Shown here: one piece after another, positions 1 through 7,724 of the stretch | Layout of the letters: the number at the start of each line of letters is the position of its first letter | How positions within the stretch are numbered: the first letter of the stretch is position 1 | Assembly (NCBI GenBank): GCA_963715625.1 | Contig: OY970260.1 | Location: forward strand, 1,984,001 to 2,048,000 | DNA from: VRUE01 sp963715625 | GTDB lineage: Bacteria; Actinomycetota; Thermoleophilia; Solirubrobacterales; 70-9 | DNA: 64,000 nt | Direction of reading: 5' to 3' | The notes under the pieces: generated by a model | Told to the model about the DNA's origin: nothing | Seen by the model: the letters and a program-made list of their open reading frames with translations, nothing else | Databases searched by the model: none | Translations under genes and position numbers: made by a program

Positions 1-50
1 AGACGCTGGTCGAAGACCAGCTCGACTTCCTTCGACGGCACCTGTCCTAG
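1..50 (+). CDS. 3' end of an unidentified gene cut by the window edge
   Basis: An open frame enters from the left edge and ends at the TAG at 48-50. It encodes only TLVEDQLDFLRRHLS, which is too short to identify. The helical, charged composition and the way its stop overlaps the convergent stop of the next minus-strand gene suggest a real gene end rather than chance. Confidence 0.4.
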   Translation, partial: TLVEDQLDFLRRHLS

Positions 51-688
51 CGGAGCGCTGCGCGAATCTCGCCGATCGCCTGCCCGTTGTCCTGGAAGTG
101 GACGGCGTGCAGGCCCGCTTTGCGGGCGCCTTCGACGTTGACGAGGACGTCGTTGACGAAGAGGCAGGACGCGGCGGGCTTGGCGATCCGCTCCAGGGTC
201 AGCTCGTAGATCCGCGACTCCGGCTTGCGGCAGCCGACGAAGGCGGAGTTGACGACCGTCTCGAAGATCTCGTCGACCGGCAGCATCGAGCGCCACAGCG
301 GCTCCCACTCGCGCACGTTGTTCGTCAGCATCGCCATCCGGTACCCCTCGGCCTTCAGCTCCCGCATCAGCTCGATCATCTCCGGGTTCGGGTCGAGCGC
401 CTCGAAGTAGATCTCTTTGAAGCGGTGCATCTCGGGCCGGTGGCCGAGCAGCGGCTCGAGGCTGTCGGTGAGCAGATCGAGGAAGGCGACCTCGGTGATC
501 TCGCCCCGCTCCATTTCGAAGAGCGGGTTCTCGCCGTTCTCCTCCGCGGCCGCCTGCATCGCCTTGCCGAGCGTCTCGGTCGTGATCCCGGTCTCGTTCT
601 GGAAGGCCATGAAGGACTGGATCAGCGGCGTCGTCAGCACGCCGCCGAAGTCGGAGACGATCGCGTCGATCCCGGGGCGCTCAGCCAT
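47..688 (-). CDS. HAD-superfamily hydrolase (subclass IA)
   Basis: 213-aa cytosolic HAD-fold hydrolase. Motif I near residue 13 is SDFGGVLT. The first Asp is the usual nucleophile, but the second acid of the DxD motif is replaced by Gly, as in the group related to the epoxide-hydrolase N-terminal domain. Motif II is LTNN (about 122-125) and the lysine/acid end reads CRKPES...FVNDVLVNVEGA. The family dephosphorylates small phosphometabolites or dehalogenates; the substrate cannot be read here. It overlaps the stop of the upstream gene by 8 bp, so the two are probably co-transcribed. Confidence 0.85.
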   Translation of the reverse strand: MAERPGIDAIVSDFGGVLTTPLIQSFMAFQNETGITTETLGKAMQAAAEENGENPLFEMERGEITEVAFLDLLTDSLEPLLGHRPEMHRFKEIYFEALDPNPEMIELMRELKAEGYRMAMLTNNVREWEPLWRSMLPVDEIFETVVNSAFVGCRKPESRIYELTLERIAKPAASCLFVNDVLVNVEGARKAGLHAVHFQDNGQAIGEIRAALR

Positions 689-1073
689 CCGCGCTGACCA
701 CCTCGTAGTGGCCCAGGCCCTCGCGGCCCTCGAGCGACCAGCGGAAGAAGGCGATCTGGCCCCGCAGCCCCGGATGGCTCACGGTGCTGGAGTTGATCAG
801 CGTGCCGGCGCCTCGCAACGGCTGCCCCTCCTCCTCGTCCAGCCAGAGCTCCAGCGTCGCACGGCGCTGCACCCCGTCGGGCCCGTACTCGGTCGAGAGC
901 AGCGTCTCGGAGACCTCGACCGGCGCGCCGTCGGCGCCGCAGAGCACCGCGGCCACCTGCTCCTCGCCGTGCCCGTCCGCCCGCTCGGGCCGGACCGCGC
1001 TCAGCGCCAGCAGCCCCCCGTCGGAGAAGACGATCCCGATCGACCGCCGCACGATCTGTCCCTCGCCGCTCAT
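681..1073 (-). CDS. Conserved-looking hypothetical protein
   Basis: 130-aa soluble protein with no signal peptide or membrane segment. The N-terminus (SIGIVFSDGGLLALSAVRPE) and the strand-rich remainder (ATLELWLDEEEGQPLRGAGT, FFRWSLEGREGLGHYEV) suggest a small beta-sandwich. No catalytic motif is recognisable. The stop overlaps the start of the HAD gene by 8 bp, which indicates translational coupling; it may act with the hydrolase. It diverges from the SufT-like gene at 1131, with 57 bp between starts holding the promoters for both. Confidence 0.65.
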   Translation of the reverse strand: MSGEGQIVRRSIGIVFSDGGLLALSAVRPERADGHGEEQVAAVLCGADGAPVEVSETLLSTEYGPDGVQRRATLELWLDEEEGQPLRGAGTLINSSTVSHPGLRGQIAFFRWSLEGREGLGHYEVVSADG

Positions 1074-1130
1074 CGGGCCGGAAGCCTAGTTATTGACCGG
1101 CCCGGCACGGGGTCCGGCTACGATGCCGTC

Positions 1131-1445
1131 ATGGCCGAAGAAACCGCTGTCCTCACCGAAGACGACGTCCTCGAGGCGCTCGAGGAGGTGATCGACCCCG
1201 AGCTGGGGCTCGACTTCGTCTCCCTCGGCCTCGTCTACGACGTCGAGATCGAGGGCGAGGAGGTCCTCGTCACCTTCACCCTCACCACCCCCGCCTGCCC
1301 GATCGGCCCCCAGGTCTCCGAGCAGATGAAGGAGTTCGTAGGCGACCTCCCTGGAGTCTCCGCCGTCCACCCGAAGATGGTCTTCGACCCCCCGTGGAGC
1401 CCGGAGATGATGACCGAGGACGCCAAGTTCGCTTTGGGCTTCTAG
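1131..1445 (+). CDS. MIP18/DUF59-family Fe-S assembly factor (SufT-like)
   Basis: 104-aa single-domain MIP18 (DUF59/PaaD-like) protein. It has the family signature VIDPELGLDFVSLGLVY near the N-terminus and TTPACPIGPQVSEQMK with the conserved Cys in the middle, then WSPEMMTEDAK at the end. SufT-type proteins help mature Fe-S proteins together with SUF machinery, and the SUF genes lie 8 kb downstream in this window. The ATG at 1131 is chosen because it gives the usual family length; a longer open frame upstream has no family similarity. Confidence 0.9.
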   Translation: MAEETAVLTEDDVLEALEEVIDPELGLDFVSLGLVYDVEIEGEEVLVTFTLTTPACPIGPQVSEQMKEFVGDLPGVSAVHPKMVFDPPWSPEMMTEDAKFALGF

Positions 1446-1553
1446 GCAGGGTGGCCCAGGACTGCGGGAAGGTCGGGGCGGCGCCAATCCATGCTCGGGC
1501 CGAGGTGACTTGAGCAAGCTGGCCAGCAAGACGTTTTCGAGCCAGCGATTCGC

Positions 1554-1805
1554 CTAGCCGGTAAGAAGCTCCTCTAGGGGGCGGCTGCTGTCATTGAAGT
1601 AGCTCGAATGAGTCTGCTTGATCGTCTCCAGCGAGTCGGCGCTCAGGAGAACGATGTCAAGCCTTTCGTCGTCGGCATTTGCCTGCTCGGCTTCGGCGTA
1701 GGCCGCCTGGGCAACGTCGTAGTCGGTACCGAATGACTCAACTTGCGTCTTGCCGGTCGCTAGGTCGTAGCTGACCAGGAAGTGCTTGATCTCGTCCGGG
1801 CTCAT
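1554..1805 (-). CDS. Small acidic protein coupled to a RelA/SpoT-type synthetase
   Basis: 83-aa acidic protein starting MSPDEIKHFLVSYDLATGKT with a conserved-looking C-terminal segment LLSADSLETIKQTHSSYF. I do not recognise a named family. Its ATG overlaps the TGA of the RelA/SpoT gene by 4 bp (ATGA at 1802-1805), so the two are certainly translated from one message. Known toxic small alarmone synthetases (toxSAS) are paired with small antitoxins in this kind of overlap, so an antitoxin or regulator role is the obvious hypothesis. Nothing in the sequence proves it. Confidence 0.7.
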   Translation of the reverse strand: MSPDEIKHFLVSYDLATGKTQVESFGTDYDVAQAAYAEAEQANADDERLDIVLLSADSLETIKQTHSSYFNDSSRPLEELLTG

Positions 1806-2398
1806 TTGCTTGCCTTGCGTCGAATTGCTCTGCGGCGAAGGGTATCGACTCGCGCTCTTAACCCCATGAGGCGCTCGTGAAGCGCGGGGTCCGCCGGAAG
1901 ACCCTGATCCGCGATGGCGAGGAACTCTCCCAAGACGACATAGAAGTCACGAAGCTCTCGGGGGCCGGTGCCGAACTTGAGGCCAGACGCGACGCGACGA
2001 GCATCCATCTCCACGGAGTTGGCCCAGGCGTCTTGAAGGCGGGTGCGTAGCTGCACCTCGATCAGTTGACCGTGATTGCGGTTGATGAGATGAAGCGCCC
2101 TGTAGCCGTCGGCTTTCGGCTCGGCGACGTAGTCCCGAAATTTTATGATGGTCCAGTTCTTCTGCAACTGACTGGCGATGTCGTAGGCGGCGGCCTGGTC
2201 GGGTAGCACGGCTCGGACTCCGCCGATATCTGCCATGCGAGATAGTTTCATCGTCGGCTCACGTAAGAGCTTGTCGACAATCGTCGGAAATTTCTTCAAG
2301 CGCTGGGCGCACCGGCGGTCTTCGATAACGAAATTCCGTTCGGCTGCCCTATCATCGTTCGGGCTTATGAACAGCGTTCTCACGACGGATGCAGGCAC
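1802..2398 (-). CDS. Single-domain RelA/SpoT (alarmone synthetase-like) protein
   Basis: 198 aa consisting of one RelA/SpoT nucleotidyltransferase domain without the HD hydrolase or TGS/ACT domains, so it belongs to the small alarmone synthetase size class. Visible motifs are MADIGGVRAV (about 56-65), RDYVAEPKADGYRALHL (about 89-105, with the Tyr that stacks on the acceptor nucleotide) and IEVQLRT (about 113-119). Such proteins transfer pyrophosphate from ATP to GTP/GDP; some toxSAS members make ppApp or pyrophosphorylate tRNA. The start is a GTG. It is coupled by ATGA to the 83-aa gene downstream. Synthetase versus toxin activity cannot be decided from sequence. Confidence 0.82.
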   Translation of the reverse strand: MPASVVRTLFISPNDDRAAERNFVIEDRRCAQRLKKFPTIVDKLLREPTMKLSRMADIGGVRAVLPDQAAAYDIASQLQKNWTIIKFRDYVAEPKADGYRALHLINRNHGQLIEVQLRTRLQDAWANSVEMDARRVASGLKFGTGPRELRDFYVVLGEFLAIADQGLPADPALHERLMGLRARVDTLRRRAIRRKASK

Positions 2399-2582
2399 GG
2401 AGGTCTATGAGCCCTCCGCGAAGGAATACGCCGAGTACCTGGAGGCTCGCGCTAAAGCGCTTTCGGGCATGTCCGTTGCTGAGTTCAAGAGTGCGTACGA
2501 GGCTGGCGACCTCGATGACGCCGATCCTGGTGTGAGCGAGCTGGTCGCCCTCCTGCGGATCGGTCAGAACGGTCGCCTCTAG
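2367..2582 (+). CDS. Small acidic hypothetical protein
   Basis: 71-aa acidic helical protein (AKEYAEYLEARAKALSGMSV, FKSAYEAGDLDDADPGVSEL), similar in character to small antitoxin or adaptor proteins. Its 5' end overlaps the GTG start of the divergent RelA/SpoT gene by 32 bp, so one of the two starts may really be further downstream. Beyond the stop, another frame keeps coding-like composition to about 2735 (FTDHLNRVLNTTLTESRLSL) but has no start codon, which looks like a gene fragment. Confidence 0.5.
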   Translation: MNSVLTTDAGTEVYEPSAKEYAEYLEARAKALSGMSVAEFKSAYEAGDLDDADPGVSELVALLRIGQNGRL

Positions 2583-2736
2583 CAGCGGCAGCGCAGCTCA
2601 GGGGTTTACGGACCACCTCAACCGCGTCCTCAACACGACGCTCACCGAGTCGCGCCTTTCCCTGGTCGAGATACCGGGGGACCCGTCGCCGCCGACGAAC
2701 ACGGCTGAACCGATCGCCATCCCCACTAGCCCCCAC

Positions 2737-2892
2737 TCAGTCGAGCGGCCGGTTTTCCCTCCACCACTGGGGCCAGTTTTGAACCACGCTGCCGCCGCCG
2801 TAAAGCGTCATCATCACTAGGCGCTCGATCAGCTCGCGCGCCTCGGGATCCTCTCTCATCGCCCGGTGTATCTCAATGACCGCCTCCCTCAC
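2737..2892 (-). CDS. Small hypothetical protein
   Basis: 51-aa frame from a GTG at 2892, containing REAVIEIHRAMREDPEAREL, LIERLVMMTLYGG and a Trp-rich C-terminus (NWPQWWRENRPLD). Composition and codon use look coding. The start sits in a GTGA overlap with the stop of the preceding small minus-strand frame (2889-3043), typical of a two-gene unit such as a small toxin-antitoxin pair, but neither protein matches a family I can name. Confidence 0.4.
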   Translation of the reverse strand: MREAVIEIHRAMREDPEARELIERLVMMTLYGGGSVVQNWPQWWRENRPLD

Positions 2893-3043
2893 GGTGGCGT
2901 CCTCTGGAATGCCCCGCTGGGCAAGTCGATGATCTTTTCAACGAGAGGTCGCCTTCGTGATCTTCGAAGGCGCGCTCAGCGTCTTGCAGCGGATCGGCCG
3001 GCAGCCCGTCCTGGCCGTCCTCTTTCGGTACCTCCCCGTCCAC
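2889..3043 (-). pseudogene. Frameshifted small acidic ORF upstream of the 51-aa gene
   Basis: From a GTG at 3043 the frame reads MDGEVPKEDGQDGLPADPLQ then DAERAFEDHEGDL. After about position 2945 the coding-like sequence continues in another frame as VEKIIDLPSGAFQRTPP and stops in a GTGA overlap with the next gene. One base appears to be missing. Either this is a decayed gene or a sequencing error. The function is unknown; the arrangement resembles an antitoxin followed by a partner. Confidence 0.35.
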
Positions 3044-3086
3044 ATCGCGAAGCGTAGCGGCGGATCGATGTCACGGCCAGCCTCAG

Positions 3087-3257
3087 CTAAGTGACTATCC
3101 GAAAACCCCCACGCACCCCTGGCGGCGCCGGACACACTTCGCGGGGCCGTCGTCCTCGGTCGGCCAAATGGCGCTGCCATTCGGCCTCCCTGCGTCCTAC
3201 CCCCGCTCGGTCCGGCCCTCGCCAGCCGCACGCGCGAGTTTTCGGATAGTCACTAAG
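3087..3257. mobile_element. 171-bp MITE-like element with terminal inverted repeats
   Basis: The sequence AGTGACTATCCGAAAAC at 3090-3106 is repeated exactly in inverted orientation at 3238-3254; with one mismatch the arms extend to 20 bp (3087-3106 and 3238-3257). The GC-rich interior has no convincing gene. It contains an inner palindrome, AATGGC-GCT-GCCATT. This is the form of a non-autonomous miniature transposable element. No target duplication was found, and the matching transposase is not in the window. Confidence 0.6.
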
Positions 3258-3341
3258 ACGCGAGCTGCATTGGCCGTGTTATGCACGGCGAATACGGAAT
3301 CGTGGCTCCGGCAGGTCGGGTGTCAGGCGGGCCGGGCGGTC

Positions 3342-3824
3342 TCAGCGGTTGGGATCGGTGAGCCGGGGGTCATCGACGTCGACCTCCTCGGCCTCGGCCT
3401 CGAAGTCGTAGTCGCGCCTCGGGGCCGTGGTGCCGCTCCGCCCCGGCCCTGGTCCGCCCACGACCACGAACCGCCGCCCCACGTACCCCCGCATCAGCCG
3501 CCGCACGATCGCCCTCGTCGGCGGGATCAGGAGGATCAGGCCGGCGATGTCGGTGAGGAAGCCGGGCGTGAGCAGGAGGGTGCCGCCGATCGCGATCAGC
3601 AGGCCGTCGGCGACCTCGCGGCCGGGGAAGCGATGCTCGGCCAGCGCCTGGTTGAAGCGACGCCAGGCGCCGCGGCCCTGGTGGCGCAGCAGCAGCGAGC
3701 CGAGCAGGGCGTCGGCGACGAGCAGCGCGATCGTCGGCCAGACGCCGATCAGCGAGCCGATCTGGATGATCACGTACAGCTCGACGATCGGGACGACGAT
3801 GAAGAGGACGACGAGCAGGGCCAC
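3342..3824 (-). CDS. FxsA family membrane protein
   Basis: 160-aa protein of the FxsA/YtxA family. Three hydrophobic segments are visible: residues about 1-22 (VALLVVLFIVVPIVELYVII), 25-46 and 81-110 (LLIAIGGTLLLTPGFLTDIA, the family signature). A charged cytoplasmic tail follows, ending in an acidic stretch. FxsA in E. coli affects phage T7 exclusion, but the general function is unknown. The GTG start at 3824 lies 2 bp after the stop of the acyltransferase gene, so the two form an operon. Confidence 0.88.
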   Translation of the reverse strand: MALLVVLFIVVPIVELYVIIQIGSLIGVWPTIALLVADALLGSLLLRHQGRGAWRRFNQALAEHRFPGREVADGLLIAIGGTLLLTPGFLTDIAGLILLIPPTRAIVRRLMRGYVGRRFVVVGGPGPGRSGTTAPRRDYDFEAEAEEVDVDDPRLTDPNR

Positions 3825-3826
3825 GG

Positions 3827-5239
3827 TCAGGCCGGGGCGACGGCGCTCGCCGCCTCCTCCAGCTCGGCCAGCGACCGGTTGAGGCCGGCGGCGAAGTCTT
3901 CGATGTCCTCCATCGAGTCGTAGTCGGCGAGCAGGCCGAAGCCGACGTGGCCGTTGTAGCTCATGATCGCCACCGCCAGCGCGTGGTTCTCGGGCAGGAA
4001 GGCGACCGGGAAGACCTCCTCCAGCTCGCGGCCCAGCACGTAGAGGGGGATCTGAGGACCGGGCACGTTGGTGACGATCAGGTTGAAGAGCCGGGTCGAG
4101 AAGTTGACCCGCGACGCTTGCGCCAGCAGCGTCGGCGGTGCGAAGTCGTTGAAGCGGGCGATCACTTCGGCGCCGAGCGCCTGCTTGGAGCGCTTCAGCC
4201 CCTCCATCTGCTCGCTCACCACGCGCAGCCGCCGCACCGGGTCCTCGACGTAGACGGGCAGCGGCCCGCGCATCGCCGCGATCCTGTTGCCCAGATCCCC
4301 GCGCTCGTCCTGCGTCCGGATCGAGACCGGCACCAGCGCCCGCAGCTCCAGGCCCTCGGTGCGCACGCCGCGGCTGTGCAGCCAGTCGCGCAGCGCCCCG
4401 GTCACCACGGCGAGCACCACGTCGTTGACGGTCCCGCCGAGCGCGTCCTTGATCCGCTTGAACGTGGCCAGCTCCGAGCGCGCCCAGGTGAAGCGCCGGT
4501 GCGGCCCGATCGGTTGGTTCAGCGGCACGTCCGGCGCCGGGTCGGCGAAGGCGCCGACCACCTCGCCCACCCCCTCCAGGGCTTCGCCGATGCGCCGCGC
4601 CGCCGTCTCGGGGTGGCGCACCGCCTCGACCGCGCGCTCGACAAGCCTGACCGGCGCTGCCGCCGCGTCGACCGCCCCGCGCGCGATCAGGTCGGCCGTG
4701 CTCGGCTCCGGCTCCGGCACCCAGCCGTCCTCGCTCGTGGCCGGCTCCGGCACCGGCTCGAGGTCGAAGAGCACGGTGCCGATGTCGACGCCGGAGATGC
4801 CGTCGACCATCGCGTGGTGGGTCTTGGTCAGCAGCGCGAAGCGGTCGCGCTCCAGGCCCTGCACCAGCCACAGCTCCCAGAGCGGCTTGGAGCGGTCCAG
4901 CCGTTGGGAGAAGACGCGCGCCGCGAGGCGCTTCAGCTGCTGTTCGCCACCCGGCTCGGGCAGCGCGCTGTGGCGGATGTGGTAGGTCAGGTTGAAGTTG
5001 ACGTCGTCGGCCCAGAGCGGGCGCCCGGCCTCCAGCGGCGGCACGACCAGGCGCTGGCGAAATCGCGGCACCTGCGAGAGGCGCCCGCGCACGTGCTCGG
5101 CCAGGTTGACGTACTTCGGCGGCGGCCCCTCGAAGACGAGGATCGCGCCGACGTGCATGTGGCTCGCCGAGCTCTCGTTGGTGAGGAACGAGGCGTCGAC
5201 CGCGGTGAGGCGGTCCAGGTGGCGTCCTTGGGTTGCCAT
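3827..5239 (-). CDS. WS/DGAT wax ester synthase / diacylglycerol acyltransferase
   Basis: 470-aa bacterial-type bifunctional acyltransferase that esterifies long-chain acyl-CoA to alcohols or diacylglycerol, making storage wax esters or triacylglycerol at the membrane. The N-terminus has the family feature LTAVDASFL, the catalytic HHxxxDG motif is present (KTHHAMVDGISG, about residue 140), and the C-terminal half has the WS/DGAT segment NLIVTNVPGP. The length is normal. Such proteins are abundant in lipid-storing actinobacteria. FxsA follows immediately downstream. Confidence 0.93.
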   Translation of the reverse strand: MATQGRHLDRLTAVDASFLTNESSASHMHVGAILVFEGPPPKYVNLAEHVRGRLSQVPRFRQRLVVPPLEAGRPLWADDVNFNLTYHIRHSALPEPGGEQQLKRLAARVFSQRLDRSKPLWELWLVQGLERDRFALLTKTHHAMVDGISGVDIGTVLFDLEPVPEPATSEDGWVPEPEPSTADLIARGAVDAAAAPVRLVERAVEAVRHPETAARRIGEALEGVGEVVGAFADPAPDVPLNQPIGPHRRFTWARSELATFKRIKDALGGTVNDVVLAVVTGALRDWLHSRGVRTEGLELRALVPVSIRTQDERGDLGNRIAAMRGPLPVYVEDPVRRLRVVSEQMEGLKRSKQALGAEVIARFNDFAPPTLLAQASRVNFSTRLFNLIVTNVPGPQIPLYVLGRELEEVFPVAFLPENHALAVAIMSYNGHVGFGLLADYDSMEDIEDFAAGLNRSLAELEEAASAVAPA

Positions 5240-5341
5240 TGACCAAGGCTAGCCGTCCCCGGACGCGGGCATAAGGTCGCCATCTCCTCCGCTTCGCGTC
5301 CGGGGATGGCTGAGGAGACGGCGCCCGGCTACTCTGCACCC

Positions 5342-6310
5342 ATGTCCTCCCCTGCCACCGCGGCCCCGAAGCGGGTCCTGCTCGCAGCGCCGCGCGGCTA
5401 CTGCGCCGGCGTCGACCGGGCCGTGCAGACGGTCGAGCGGGCGCTCGAGCTCTACGGCGCCCCCGTCTACGTGCGCAAGGAGATCGTCCACAACAAGCAC
5501 GTCGTCGAGGAGCTCTCCAAGCGGGGCGCGATCTTCGTCGAAGAGGAGACCGAGGTTCCCGAGGGCGAGATGGTCGTCTTCTCGGCTCACGGCGTCGCCC
5601 CGGCGGTCCACGACAACGCCGCCGCGCGCCAGCTTCGCACCATCGACGCAACCTGCCCGCTGGTGACCAAGGTCCACGTTGAGGCGCGCCGCTTCGCCGC
5701 CGACGGCTACACGATCGTGATGATCGGCCACGAGGGCCACGAGGAGGTCGAAGGCACGACCGGCGAGGCGCCGGACTCGATCGTTCTCGTCCAGACCGCC
5801 GAGGAGGTGGAGGCGCTCGAGATCGCGGATCCCGAGCGGGTCGCCTTCATCACCCAGACGACCCTCTCCGTCGACGAGACGGCCGAGATCATCGCCGCCC
5901 TGCGCGCCAAGTTCCCGGCGATCGTCAGCTCCAAGTCCGACGACATCTGCTACGCGACGACCAACCGCCAGATCGCCGTCAAGCAGCTTGCCCGCGAGTG
6001 CGAGCTGGTCCTCGTCATCGGCTCGACCAACTCCTCCAACTCCAACCGCCTGGTCGAGGTCGCGCGCGAGCACGGCGCCGCCTCCCACCTGATCGACAAC
6101 CACACCCAGGTGCAGGAGGAGTGGCTGGAGGGCGTCGAGACGGTCGGCATCACCTCGGGAGCGAGCGCCCCCGAGGAGCTGGTCGAGCGCCTGGTCGAGC
6201 TCTTCCGCGAGCGCGGTGCGGACGAGGTCTCCGAGCTGCGCACGGTCCACGAGGACGTGCGGTTCATGCTCCCCAAGGAGATCCGCGAAGAGCTCGCGGC
6301 GCGGGCCTAG
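5342..6310 (+). CDS. ispH: 4-hydroxy-3-methylbut-2-enyl diphosphate reductase (IspH/LytB)
   Basis: Last enzyme of the MEP isoprenoid pathway; it reduces HMBPP to IPP and DMAPP using a [4Fe-4S] cluster. The three cluster cysteines are visible: PRGYCAGVDRAV near the N-terminus, DATCPLVTKVH in the middle and DDICYATTNRQ further on; the substrate motif SSNSNRL is also present. The ATG at 5342 gives 322 aa. An in-frame ATG at 5306 would add 12 residues. The product depends on Fe-S supply, consistent with the nearby SUF genes. It ends 4 bp inside the convergent gene at 6307. Confidence 0.96.
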   Translation: MSSPATAAPKRVLLAAPRGYCAGVDRAVQTVERALELYGAPVYVRKEIVHNKHVVEELSKRGAIFVEEETEVPEGEMVVFSAHGVAPAVHDNAAARQLRTIDATCPLVTKVHVEARRFAADGYTIVMIGHEGHEEVEGTTGEAPDSIVLVQTAEEVEALEIADPERVAFITQTTLSVDETAEIIAALRAKFPAIVSSKSDDICYATTNRQIAVKQLARECELVLVIGSTNSSNSNRLVEVAREHGAASHLIDNHTQVQEEWLEGVETVGITSGASAPEELVERLVELFRERGADEVSELRTVHEDVRFMLPKEIREELAARA

Positions 6311-7161
6311 CCGCCGGCGGGCTGCTCCGCGGGCTTCGGCCTCTTCACCCCCGGTGCGAAGCTCACCGCCCAGATGCGCATCCCCGGCTCCGGCAGGATC
6401 CCGATCCGGTGGGGCTCGTGCCACTCGTGCTCGGCCAGCGCGTAGAGGCCCGGGTTCGTCACCTCGACCGGGTTGACCGGGTCGTTGTCGAAGATCAACC
6501 GGATGTCGCCCTCGCCCTCGGCGGTGACGTAGACGCCGCCGGCCGCGTAGGGGATCTCCATCCCCTGGTCATCGCGTTCGACCACGAAGGGCTCCTCGAG
6601 GGAGCCGGTGGGGATCAGCTCGTTGCTCGGCGGCATCACCTTCACGCCCGGCGCGTCGGTCGCCCGCAGCGGCTCCATCGGCTCGGGCAGGGACCGCAGC
6701 GCGTCGAGCTGGCGCAGCTCCTCCTGGATCGCCTCCTCGGTCGCGACGTACTCGCCCTCGCCGAAGTGAAACCAGCTGAGCGCGCCGCCGGTGGCCCAGA
6801 GGAAGAGGCTGGGCCAGCCCTCGCAGCCGTAGGAGTGCCAGAGGTCGCGCTCGGCGTCGATCGCCACCGGGAACCCGACGCCGAGGTCGCGCAGCCCCGC
6901 GGCGACGTTCACGGGGTCGGCGCCGAAGGAAAAGCGAGGTGACTGCACGCCGATCGTGGTCAGGCCGGCGTCCCGGTAGCGGCGGTCCCACTCGGTCAGG
7001 TAGGGCAGCGTGCGCACGCTGTTCAGCTGGGAGTAGTCGAAGAAGTGGGCCAGGACCGGCCCCGCCGCGGTCAGCGCCGGCATCGAACTCGGCCCCTCGC
7101 CGATCCAGACGATGCCGGGCGGCAGGTCGGGGGCCCCGATGTTGTCCCGCTCCGGCCGCAT
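6307..7161 (-). CDS. Thioredoxin-fold (DipZ/TlpA-like) protein without CxxC
   Basis: 284-aa protein with a thioredoxin-like domain in residues about 30-155 resembling the redoxin domain of DipZ/AhpC-TSA proteins (VLAHFFDYSQLNSVRTLPYL ... GVGFPVAIDAERDLWHSYGC, then EGWPSLFLW), followed by a beta-rich domain (about 190-270) like the C-terminal domain of DipZ. In active relatives the loop reads WCINCIRTLPY; here the position is DYSQLNSVRTLPY, so both active cysteines are absent. It therefore cannot be a classical disulfide reductase. No signal peptide is seen. A structural, binding or peroxiredoxin-derived role is possible. Confidence 0.7.
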   Translation of the reverse strand: MRPERDNIGAPDLPPGIVWIGEGPSSMPALTAAGPVLAHFFDYSQLNSVRTLPYLTEWDRRYRDAGLTTIGVQSPRFSFGADPVNVAAGLRDLGVGFPVAIDAERDLWHSYGCEGWPSLFLWATGGALSWFHFGEGEYVATEEAIQEELRQLDALRSLPEPMEPLRATDAPGVKVMPPSNELIPTGSLEEPFVVERDDQGMEIPYAAGGVYVTAEGEGDIRLIFDNDPVNPVEVTNPGLYALAEHEWHEPHRIGILPEPGMRIWAVSFAPGVKRPKPAEQPAGG

Positions 7162-7242
7162 CCCGGCGCACGTTAATGGGTGTGCGGGACGTACGGGACC
7201 GTTCCGCTAGATTCCCCGAGCGCCCGAGCAAAGGAGCGAGCA

Positions 7243-7666
7243 ATGAATTCGAATATCGCGCGCGTCGCAGCCGGCATCGCGGCCGTCGCCATCGCGGTCC
7301 TGCTGCTGATCGTGCTCAAGGACGACGGCGACGACAAGACCACCTCGTCCACGACGACGATCACCTCACCTTCGGGTGAGAACAACGTCGCCTTCGACCG
7401 AGAACGTGACCCCGACGATCGTCATCGAGGGCGGCAAGCCCGTCGGCGGGGTCAGGGACCTCAGCTACGAAGAGGGGGATCGCATCCGCTTCAAGGTGGA
7501 ATCCGACGTCAGCGACGAGATCCACGTCCACGGCTACGACGTCATGAAGGACGTCGAGGCCGGCGGTTCGGTCACCTTCGACTTCGCGGCCACGATCGAA
7601 GGCGTGTTCGAGGCCGAGCTGGAGGAACGCAAGGAGCCGATCGCGGAGCTGACCGTCACCCCATGA
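7243..7666 (+). pseudogene. Cupredoxin-like exported protein gene with a +1 frameshift
   Basis: From the ATG at 7243 (Shine-Dalgarno AAGGAG at 7231-7236) the frame gives an N-terminal membrane anchor (IARVAAGIAAVAIAVLLLIV) and a Thr/Ser linker. Near 7376 the coding sequence moves to the +1 frame and continues as TPTIVIEGGKPVGGVRDLSY, EVHVHGY-like (DEIHVHGYDVMKDV) and a beta-rich end to the stop at 7664-7666. The second half looks like a cupredoxin-like Greek-key domain. Removing one G from the GGG at 7374-7376 would restore a single frame of about 140 aa. A true pseudogene or a homopolymer error are both possible. Confidence 0.65.
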
Positions 7667-7667
7667 G

Positions 7668-7716
7668 CTTCCGGTGCGCCTTTCCTCCCTATATCGGGGA
7701 TAAAGCGCACCGGAAG
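7668..7716. repeat. Intergenic palindromic repeat, copy 1
   Basis: CTTCCGGTGCGC at 7668-7679 pairs with GCGCACCGGAAG at 7705-7716. The arms carry imperfect CCTTT/TAAA extensions around a loop that differs from the other two copies. It begins 2 bp after a stop codon. The right arm plus its flank (GGAAGGGG) also provides the ribosome binding site for the ATG at 7725. Related copies are at 13378-13424 and 20318-20378. Confidence 0.75.
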
Positions 7717-7724
7717 GGGTGGCG

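Noticed and set aside
3342..5651. Very long minus-strand open frame of 769 codons covering FxsA and the acyltransferase
   Set aside because: Only its C-terminal 160 codons match a protein family (FxsA); the rest is an Arg/Ala-rich shadow of the WS/DGAT gene in another frame, as GC-rich DNA often shows.
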